A stretch of 64,000 bases of DNA, from contig CAINXK010000127.1 of the NCBI GenBank assembly GCA_903854805.1, positions 11,798 to 75,797 on the forward strand. Reading direction: 5' to 3'. Positions within the stretch are counted from its first letter, which is position 1. Each line of letters opens with the position of its first letter. This DNA is from an uncultured Anaerolineae bacterium (GTDB lineage Bacteria > Chloroflexota > Anaerolineae > Anaerolineales > Villigracilaceae). A model generated the notes under the pieces. It ran no database searches, was not told the DNA's origin, and worked only from the letters and a program-made list of their open reading frames with translations. Shown here piece by piece: positions 7,868-17,100 of the stretch. A program made the position numbers and the translations under genes.

Positions 7868-9145
7868 ATGTTAAAGGTAATTTTACAAGCTCCCAGACCT
7901 ATTCCCCCATTCAATGAACCTGCACGCGATTTACGCATCCAAAATGTACCGCTCTGGCTATGGCAGCGGGATTTACTCGCGCCGTATACAACCAGAGAAG
8001 TGGAAATCTCTTCGCACGAACGCATTCCTTTTGTGCACGAACCAATGCTGGTCTATCGTGACAACCTTTTTTTTGATGAATTTTACATCCGCGAATTCAT
8101 CCGCCTGGCAAAAGATAATGGTCGCCCTACGCGTGCCGCTTTCTCGATGGACGATCTTTCTTTTCGAGAGCATGCCTTACCACTTTCAACATCCTATACC
8201 CCAGCAGGGAATTTATACCTGGCAGATCTTTGGTATTATCCCAACGGCCCGGAAGCAGACGCTGACCCGCTGGTCATTGATTTGCAAGCCCGCGAGGTTG
8301 GTTATTACCATGTGCCGTCCTATATGGCTGGCGAACGTGGTGATCTGGTTTACCAGGTGCCGATGCGAGCCATGATGTCAATTGATTGCTGGACTCATAT
8401 TTTTATCGCAGATGGAGTTTTTGGCTTGTTTTCCCGGGGGGTACGCTTTGAGGAGCGTCTGAAAAATGACCTGGGATTTAAATTGGGTCTGATTTCATCA
8501 GCACTTTATGAAGGCCGACAGCTATTGGAATGCTCGAAACTGGTTCAGATTGGTAAAAATTGCGTCATCGATCCACATGCCACCATCCACGGGCCTACCA
8601 CAATCGGTGATAATGTCACCATTGGTGCTGGAGCAGTGATTGAAAACTGCATTATCGGAAGCAATGTAAATATTTCCCAGGGTGTGCATTTGATGTTATC
8701 AGTTATCGGCGACGGCACCTTTTTACCTTTCCGTGCGGCATTGTTCATGACCACCATTATGGAAAATTCGATGGTCGCACAAAATACTTGCTTGCAGATG
8801 TGTGTGGTTGGACGCAATACATTTATCGGAGCTGGTTCAACTTTTACAGATTACAATTTAATTCCGGCTCCTATTAAAGCACTGGATGGACAGGATGAAT
8901 TAAAAACTTCTAATCGCCCAGTATTAGGGGGAGCAGTAGGACACAACTGCCGGATTGGCGCCGGGATGATCATATATCCAGCACGTACTATCGAATCGGA
9001 TGTTGTGTTAGCTGGATCGAGCGAGCGGCGTGTAATCGATAAAGATATAAAGTATGAAGATAGCGATCATCATAAGATGCGCAATTCACATTTACATAAG
9101 CACCTTTATCCGCGGCGAGGCATAAAGAACATCGAATCGTGGTAA
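7868..9145 (+). CDS. Left-handed beta-helix (hexapeptide-repeat) acyltransferase-like protein
   Basis: 425-aa protein. The first ~230 residues form a domain I cannot assign. From about residue 235 (IGKNCVIDPHATIHG) to 400 it has hexapeptide repeats of the [LIV]-G-x4 type, in two blocks, which build a left-handed beta helix as in LpxA/LpxD, GlmU and sugar acetyltransferases. Such enzymes transfer acyl groups from acyl-CoA or acyl-ACP or act as the trimeric half of nucleotidyltransferases. It is eight bases after the V4R gene and three before an acyl-ACP-reductase homologue, which makes an acyl-handling role plausible. The exact reaction is unknown. Confidence 0.7.
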   Translation: MLKVILQAPRPIPPFNEPARDLRIQNVPLWLWQRDLLAPYTTREVEISSHERIPFVHEPMLVYRDNLFFDEFYIREFIRLAKDNGRPTRAAFSMDDLSFREHALPLSTSYTPAGNLYLADLWYYPNGPEADADPLVIDLQAREVGYYHVPSYMAGERGDLVYQVPMRAMMSIDCWTHIFIADGVFGLFSRGVRFEERLKNDLGFKLGLISSALYEGRQLLECSKLVQIGKNCVIDPHATIHGPTTIGDNVTIGAGAVIENCIIGSNVNISQGVHLMLSVIGDGTFLPFRAALFMTTIMENSMVAQNTCLQMCVVGRNTFIGAGSTFTDYNLIPAPIKALDGQDELKTSNRPVLGGAVGHNCRIGAGMIIYPARTIESDVVLAGSSERRVIDKDIKYEDSDHHKMRNSHLHKHLYPRRGIKNIESW

Positions 9146-9148
9146 TCC

Positions 9149-10243
9149 ATGGATACTTTTGCATTTATTATTCATCCAATTGACCCCAAGCGAGATGTAA
9201 GTCGAAAATTCCCGATTTTAGGGAAAGTGCTTACCGAAAATCAGATTAACTTTTTTTCAACTTTTTTCCCACCAGTTTACATTTCAGAGATTGAGGGGAT
9301 AACTTCCGAATGGAATGGCAAACAAATCAAAGGCTGGTTTGTTGCCTGCCCGTTTACCCCCAAGCGCATGTTGGAACTCCCAGAAAAGATGGTCTACCAG
9401 AAAATTATCCAGACTGGGCATATGGCAGAAAAACTCGGCGCAAATATTCTTGGATTAGGCGCTTTTACGTCTGTGGTAGGTGATGCGGGTATAACAATCG
9501 CCCGTGAACTGGATGTTCCGGTCACAACTGGTGATTCCTATACTGTCTTTCTGGCGGTGGAAGCGCTGCTAAAAGCCGCAAATATCATGGGGATTCCATT
9601 GGAATCTGCATCGGCAGCAGTAGTTGGCGCAACAGGCGCGATCGGAAAAATTTGCGCAGAACTTCTTTCAGAAGTTGTAGGTGAGTTATACTTGATAGGT
9701 CGTCGCAGTGATGCGCTTGATGCCTTGCGTGAACAATTACACAGCACCGCGCGTGCAAAATTGCATACGAGTACCAAAATGGATGTATTACGGAACGCGC
9801 AATTGATATTGACTGTGACCAGTGCCATCCAGGATGTATTTCAGCCGGAGTATTTGCAAACCGGCGCAGTGGTTTGCGACGTTGCGCGACCTCGCGATGT
9901 ATCTGCAATGGTAGCAGCAGCGCGAGATGATATATTAGTAATCGACGGAGGCATGGTTGATGTACCCGGCTCCGTAAATTTCAATTTTAACTTCGGGTTT
10001 CCGCAAGGGAAATCCTATGCCTGCATGGCAGAGACCATGGCCCTTGCTCTTGAAGGTCGCTGGGAAGATTATTCACTTGGCAAAGATCTAACCCGCACGC
10101 GCGTAGAAGAAATTGCTAAAATTGCTGGAAAACATGGCTTCCGGCTAAGCGGTTTCCGCTCTTTTGAAAAAGAAGTGACAACTGACCAAATCGAAAAAGT
10201 GCGCCAGGCAAAACGTACCCAAAATGTAGGGCGCAAATTATGA
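9149..10243 (+). CDS. Homologue of cyanobacterial long-chain acyl-ACP reductase (aldehyde-forming)
   Basis: 364-aa protein that I recognise as resembling cyanobacterial AAR, the NADPH-dependent enzyme that reduces acyl-ACP/acyl-CoA to fatty aldehydes. Shared features: GLGAFTSVV at 102-110 followed by a TTGDSYT segment, the Rossmann motif VVGATGAIG at 158-166, DGGMVDVPG near 266-274, the cysteine in SYACMAETM (Cys292) at the place of the catalytic cysteine of AAR, and the following LEGRWEDYSLG and KHGF motifs. Automated pipelines may call it shikimate dehydrogenase-like because of the Rossmann domain. No aldehyde-deformylating oxygenase is present in this window, so a hydrocarbon pathway is not shown. 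It lies directly after the beta-helix acyltransferase and before signalling genes. Confidence 0.75.
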   Translation: MDTFAFIIHPIDPKRDVSRKFPILGKVLTENQINFFSTFFPPVYISEIEGITSEWNGKQIKGWFVACPFTPKRMLELPEKMVYQKIIQTGHMAEKLGANILGLGAFTSVVGDAGITIARELDVPVTTGDSYTVFLAVEALLKAANIMGIPLESASAAVVGATGAIGKICAELLSEVVGELYLIGRRSDALDALREQLHSTARAKLHTSTKMDVLRNAQLILTVTSAIQDVFQPEYLQTGAVVCDVARPRDVSAMVAAARDDILVIDGGMVDVPGSVNFNFNFGFPQGKSYACMAETMALALEGRWEDYSLGKDLTRTRVEEIAKIAGKHGFRLSGFRSFEKEVTTDQIEKVRQAKRTQNVGRKL

Positions 10244-10256
10244 TGGGAGGCTCGCG

Positions 10257-11159
10257 ATGGGAAAAGCCCGTCTTTTAATCACCGAAGACGATGTCGATAT
10301 TTCAAATATGCTGAAGATCTATTTCAGCGGTCTTGGGTTCGAGGTTGATACAGCTTTGCGTGGTAAAGATGCCTTGGAGAAAACTCGCCAGGCTTTGCCC
10401 CATTTGATCATCCTTGATATCATGCTGCCTGATATAGATGGTTATGAGGTGTGTCGCAGATTACGAACCAATACCCGCACCAGCCATATACCAGTCATTT
10501 TCCTGACCCAAAAAGATGAACGGAGTGACCGTTTGCAGGGTTTAGAGCTGGGCGCTGACGATTACATCACCAAACCATTTGACATTGAAGAATTGAAGCT
10601 GCGTGTTCAGGGTGCCATCCGCCGGTCTGAACGTGAGAGTCTTACCGATCCGCGCTCAGGACTACCGGCGGGACGTCTGATTGAAGAACAACTCCGGCGC
10701 ATTATCCGCGAAACCAGTTGGGCTTGCCTGGACATACGCATCAACGATTTTGAGCCTTTTAATGATGTCTACGGTTTTGTAGCAGGTGATGATGTCTTGC
10801 GGTTTGCAGGAATGTTAATTGGCGAGGTTTTGGATGAACTCGGTACACCAGATGACTTTATAGGCCATGCCGGTGGTGACAATTTCGTCATTTTAACATC
10901 CGAGGCTATCGCACCTACGATTCGCCAAAAGTTGAAAACCCGTTTTGCCGAGGAAGTAATATCGCACTATAACTTTATGGACCGCCAGCAGGGCTTTATC
11001 CAGGCACCGGCAAAGGAAGGAAAAACAGAGCAATACCCGTTCATGACTATGGCCATTGGATTGGTATCGCCATCACAATACCCATTTTCAGATATTCGCG
11101 AAATTACCGAACTGGCCGCCGAAGCGCGTCGCCAGGATGTTGCCAGCTCCAAGTTATAG
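10257..11159 (+). CDS. Response regulator: REC domain plus degenerate GGDEF-like domain
   Basis: 300 aa. REC domain 1-125 with the acidic pair E10/D11, phospho-acceptor Asp54 in LDIMLP, and Lys in TKPF. The C-terminal half resembles a GGDEF domain (YGFVAGDDVLRF segment, then HAGGDNFVIL), but the signature reads GGDNF instead of GGDEF. The changed fourth residue argues against ordinary diguanylate cyclase activity; a nucleotide-binding or protein-interaction role is more likely. Preceded by GGGAGG seven bases before the ATG. It is followed 18 bases later by the giant sensor kinase, its likely phosphodonor. Confidence 0.85.
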   Translation: MGKARLLITEDDVDISNMLKIYFSGLGFEVDTALRGKDALEKTRQALPHLIILDIMLPDIDGYEVCRRLRTNTRTSHIPVIFLTQKDERSDRLQGLELGADDYITKPFDIEELKLRVQGAIRRSERESLTDPRSGLPAGRLIEEQLRRIIRETSWACLDIRINDFEPFNDVYGFVAGDDVLRFAGMLIGEVLDELGTPDDFIGHAGGDNFVILTSEAIAPTIRQKLKTRFAEEVISHYNFMDRQQGFIQAPAKEGKTEQYPFMTMAIGLVSPSQYPFSDIREITELAAEARRQDVASSKL

Positions 11160-11177
11160 TACAAGACAACTGCCGTT

Positions 11178-14100
11178 ATGCTGCAAGGGCAAACCATCCT
11201 GGGCATCGGCTTTCTACTATCCGGACTGTTATTATTTCTACTGGTCTGGTTATTTTTGCGTATCGTACCGCGAATTCACCCACCCATACAGGCTCCGGTT
11301 GAATTCGAATCTTCTGAAATCCATATGCATCAGGATGCCATTCTCATCATTGAGGCAGGCGGGCGAATTCGCAATATTAATGATACCGCCAGAGAATTGT
11401 TCGAACTTTTACCCGGAGAAGCCCCCAATATAGATAGAATGGGACGCAGAGTTCGCCCGGTAGACAGTTATTATGAAATTTGCGCGGCTGAAGGTCAGTC
11501 GCGTTTTTCAGTTAATGGGAAGTTATTGGATGCTGTTTCTTACAGTGTGCCAGGGCCAGTACCGACCATACTTTTGGCACTGCGACAAATAGAAGGTGCC
11601 CGCGCCCTTGTAACAGGCAGCCTTGGAAACTTGCAGAACATAGACTTACAACCGATTTCTGACTTGAGTGAAACGCCTGGTTCAAGTTTAAGTCTGGAGG
11701 CAACAACCAGGTCGATATTAGTGAATGTCGAACGCCTGGTAGCTGCAGATTTTATTGAAGTCAAAACCTGGGATGAGACATCCCAAAGCCTGATTCCTTT
11801 TCGTCTGGAAGGGACCAACGGAGGCGAGCGCATCCTGCAACGCGGAGAGATAAGCGTTTTTGGAGAATATGCAAACCAACTGGTCTCCAGTCGAAAGGAA
11901 TTATTTATCTCGGATACACGCATATCGAACCTGGAGTTTTATGACCCCATTAATCATAGCTTGCCACCAATGGGTTCCTATATTGGCATTCCCCTGCAAG
12001 CATACGATTACTTTGTGGGCACGCTTGAAATAGGGGTCTTGCCGGTCAATGGTTTTGCAATTGATGATCTACGCATCATCCAGGTGATCATGAGACAGGC
12101 GGCTATTGGGCTGCGGAATGCGGAACTGAATGAAGCTCAATTACGGTGGAACCACAAACTATCAAGCCTGACCAACCTGGCAAAAGGTTTCGACCCGGCA
12201 CCAGATCTGCAGACCTTGATCAGCCATATACTGGGCGTGCTCTCGCCTTTGTTTGATGTTGAAATATTAGGGTTCTTGCTTTATGACGGGCAGCGACGCA
12301 GCATCCAAGCTCAAATGCCATTTCAGGGGTTGCCCGATAATATTACCGCGGTTTATAAATCATCTGTACGCCAACACAGCTTGATGGAAACAAATATTAT
12401 CAAACAGCAGGTTGTTATCACTACCAATTCCACACAGGACACAACCTGGACTGAACTAGGTCTACAAGACGTAGCCCTGGCTGCGTCGATACGCGATACA
12501 GCATTAGTGCCATTGATCTCTTCCGGGCGTTTTTTGGGATATCTACAGCTTTCGAATCACCGCATACATAACGCGGCATTTTCAAAGGATGAATTACAAC
12601 TCTTAAAAATTATTTCGGCGCAGATTGCGACCATCATGGAAAATGCCATGCTGGTACAGCACAATCAGCTACGGAACCAACGTGTTGAGGCTATGCTACA
12701 GATTGCCAATGTGGTCAGTTCGCAGACCACGCTGGATAAAATGCTGTACGATGTTCTTCATGAAGCAGGAAATCTATTCCTGGCGGATACCGGCGCAATA
12801 TTCCTCCTGGATGAAAACGCAGGGATCATGCGCGCACATATTGCATCAGCGTTTGGCGTGCCGGCTGAATTGACCGAACCACTCTCCAAAATTAATTTGA
12901 AGCCATCAGCTTTCCGTATGACTGTGGCAGGAAGCCAGCATTCCTTTGTCTCGGGAAATCTGGCAAAAGACAGGCGGGTTCTGCCGTTGTACCGGGCAAT
13001 AGTCCGAAAACTAAATCTGGCATCGGGAATGGTCATACCCTTGATCGTTCAGGGCAAAAGTATCGGCGAAATGATGTTTGGTGCATATAAAGAGGACTTT
13101 TTCGCTGCTGATGATTTGCAAATTGCTGCGACACTTGCCGGACAACTGGCTATTGCAATTGATAGTGCCCAGCATGCTGGCGAAACAGATGCGATACTGC
13201 GACGCCGATCAGATTATTTGGCTGCGATGAACCGCATCACACGAGAGCTCAATTCAACTACAAATATTAAGGAATTGGTTCAAATAGTTTATGACGAATG
13301 CTTGCTGGTGAGCGGTGCGAAGTGCGGCTCAGTTTCACTGTACGAACCAAAACAAGAAGACCAAATTCGCCAAGAAAAGCTCCATCTGGGACATCCTCAA
13401 GCCGAGATGCTTTTAAAAGCAGGACTCGAGGCTCTGAGCTCCGGTGAATCCAGGCTAATTTCAGGTTTGAGTGATGAGCAGGCTCCACACCCAGGCATCC
13501 GAACAGTCCTGGTTGCGCCAATTGGTTACCAGGATGAAACTATCGGTCTGATTGAACTTCACACGACAAACCCAGTAGGTTTCGATGGAATAATCCTTGA
13601 AATAGTGATGAATATTGGTGTGCAGGCAGCCCTGGTAATTGGAAATGCCTTGCGCTACATTGAACAACAGGGCCGCACAGAATTATTCCGCCGTCGAGCC
13701 GAAACTTTAATGCAGTTATTCGAAACTTCCAAAAATCTTCGCATCGACGAAACGCTGGTAAGTGCGTTGAGCTCGATCGCCCAGGGTATTCAAAGAGCCA
13801 CCCCATTTAACGTGGTGCTGATCAGCTTATATGACCCACAAACAAGTCTGCTGACCCACATCGTTGCCACCGGCATCGACGACCTTACCTTTACAATGAT
13901 GCAAGCCCACCAACAACAATGGTCCAATGTGGCGCAGCTAATGCAAAATGAATTTGGACTGGGTAATTTGTACTTCATCCCCTTTGACAAAGCACCCATC
14001 ATTCCAGATGATGTGCAATTCCTGACTACAATGACAGCCCCTGAACAAAAACCCAATGCATGGAATCCCGACGACATTCTACTAATACCGATCTACGATA

Positions 14101-17100
14101 ACAGCCAAAACCCGCTGGGGTTAATAAGCGTGGATGCGCCTCGCGATGGATTACGCCCGGACCGGATAGCGTTGGAAACTTTGGAAGTATTTGCTGCACA
14201 AGCGGCTTTGACAATTACAAGCGGTCTGAACATTCAAAGCTACAAATCTCAAATTGAGACCCTGAACCGGGAAGTCAAACAGCAAAAGCAGCTGGTCGAT
14301 CTCAGCCAGGAAAACCTGCCATTGTTGCTACACAAAGACCTGGAACAGACGCTGGCGCTTAGCCAGGTAATCCAGAGAGCACGCCATATTCGCGCCAGTC
14401 TGCAAGTGACAGAAGCCATTAGCCGGCAGATCGATGCGACCGCAGCCCTGGTAATGCTGGGTAACCAGGTATTGACCAACTTTGAAATGTCCGGAGCAAT
14501 TATTGCCCGACAGACTATAGATGGCCCCCATATCACGCACGTAATCGGGAATTTGCCGAGTGATAACAACCCCGAGACATCTTTTGGCCAACGCAACCCT
14601 CTTAGAACCTGTTTACAGACCGGCGAAACAATTGTTTCTGAAGATATAGACGAAGACGAAATTTGGCGCGATACTCCTTTCCTATCGAATTTGCATGCCA
14701 AATCATTTATTTGCATCCCGGTCGTAATCAACCAAAAGCCCATTGCTGCAGTATTGGCGATAGACACACAAACAATACCTGCGCTTTCAGATGAAGACCG
14801 GCAAGTTTACAGCCAGGTCAGCAAACAAGTTTCCATTATTTTACAAAATATCAACCTGCTCACCGAAACCCGACAACGCCTACAGGAAGTCAACTTACTG
14901 CTGGACTTTAGCCGTCATCTGACGGGACTAAATCCGCACGATATTCTAAAATCCCTACTGGAAAGCGCTTTGCACGTCGTCAGCCCGGCACACGCGGGGG
15001 TAGTCTTTACTTGGGAACCACTCAACAAAGTCCTCACCCCGGTAGCCGCCGCAAATTATGTGGACGACGCTAGCATTATGGAGATTTCTTACCACCTGAG
15101 TGAAGGTCTTCCCGGAAAAATATCTGCCGAAGGACGCCCACGTCGGGTTGACGAAGTCAACTTTGTCTCTGATTACAATCTGGAACCCGAAAACTTGCTG
15201 AAGTATCGCAAGGCCACCGGCGGCCGATTGCCAGTTTCGGCCATGATTGTGCCAATCATGACCAACGAACGCCAGATGGGAGTTTTGGTGCTCGACAACT
15301 TCAACACACCCGCAGCTTTCCATGTCGAGGATGAAGCAATTCTGCTCTCACTTACACAACAAGTGGCACTCGCGTTAGAAAATGTGCGGCTGATGCAGAC
15401 TACCCAAGAACGAGCGGGACAGCTGCAAGCGTTGAACGTTGTGGCGGCCAACCTCACATCCAGCTTGCAGCCTGATGAGCTGGTAACAAGCTTACTGGAC
15501 CGCATGGAAACCATCATCCCCTACGACACCGCCATATTATGGCTGCGACAGGAAAACAAGATGGTGGTGGCTGATGCCCGCGGTTTTGATGACAACGAAG
15601 AACGTAAAGGGCTGACCGTGGAAGTGGCAGACAGTATTTTGCTCAATGAAATGACACGCACCAGGCATGCCATTGTTGTGCAAGATGTGCGCAGCGACCC
15701 ACGCTTTACTTCACTTGTGCAGCCACGCTATTTGGCCTGGATGGGTATTCCATTGATTGTTAAAGATCAGGTCATTGGCGTTTTGGCGGTTGAAAAGTCA
15801 GAAGTTCACTTTTATACCGATGAACTTATGCAATTAGCCACCACATTTGCCAGCCAGGCGGCCGTTGCCATCGATAACGCAAATCTGTTTGAAGAATCTG
15901 TACGGCGCGCGGCAGAACTTGATGAACGTTCCAAGCGCTTGGGCATGCTCAACAAGTTCTCGGCTGAACTGGGAGGCTCATTAGGTGCCGATCAAGTTCT
16001 AAGCCTGACAGCAAACCAATTGATTTCAGCATTGCAAGTCGACCGCGCCTTGTTGTTCTTGCTGGATAAAAACAAACGAGATTATTTACTGAGTGTGCTT
16101 CCAGATGAAGCCGGTCACCCCATTATCTATCGCAGGTTACCCGCATCCGTGGTATTAGATCATTTACGCGAATCTCAAACGGTTTATACCGTTGAAGATA
16201 TCAGTAATGATCAGAACCTGGATTCGTTGGTAGATTTTCTGGAAGACACTTCATCCTTGCTGATGCTCCCGCTTGCAGGCAGCGAGAGGGTATACGCTAT
16301 AGTGCTGCAAAATAAACAGTCACGGCGCTTTATGGCGGCGGAAATTGAACTGGCTCGCACAATTGGCAACCAGGCATCAATCGCGTTGGAAAATGCTGAC
16401 CTGTACCAATCGACACTGGCCACGGCTGAACGACTTGCCATCTTGAACCAGGTATCGTATGCCATCGGTTCGAATTTGAACGAAGAAGATATTTACCGTG
16501 CAGCCCATCAAGCCACCACAAAACTCATGCCCGCCGAAGCTTTTGTAATTGCCCTGCTGGAAGAGAAAACAAATGATGTGAATGGTGTTTACGTAGTAGA
16601 TATGGGACAGCGCATTACAGGGGTACGCCTGCCTTATGGACAAGGACTGAGCGGGCAAGTCATTGCCACAGGACAATCCATCCTAACGTTACAAGCCAGC
16701 GAGGCAGAATCTCAACACGGCCTGGCAATCGGCGAAAAAGGACCAGCGCATTCAATTGTAGCTGTCCCTATGATTTCCAGCGGGAAAGTGATCGGCGCAA
16801 TCTCGGCGCAAAGTTACCAATTTAACGCCTATACAGAAGACGACCAACAAATCCTAAGCACGCTGGCCAACCAGGCCACCGTAGCCATCTTGAATGCGCG
16901 TCTATTTGCTGAAACACAAAAACTTGCAAATACTCTTGAACAACGGGTGACAGAACGCACGTCCCAATTAAATCACGAACAACATAATACCGAAACGCTG
17001 CTACGAATATTAACAGATGTAACTGCCAACCTTGATCTCGACCGTGCTCTAAACCGAACCCTGGCCCTACTCAATGATGCCATTGGCGCCGAACAAGGTA

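Noticed and set aside
9149..10243. Shikimate dehydrogenase
   Set aside because: Only the Rossmann part is shared; the N-terminal GLGAFTS block and the C-terminal Cys/LEG-W region fit acyl-ACP reductase instead.
10257..11159. Active diguanylate cyclase
   Set aside because: The signature is GGDNF rather than GGDEF, so catalytic activity cannot be claimed.
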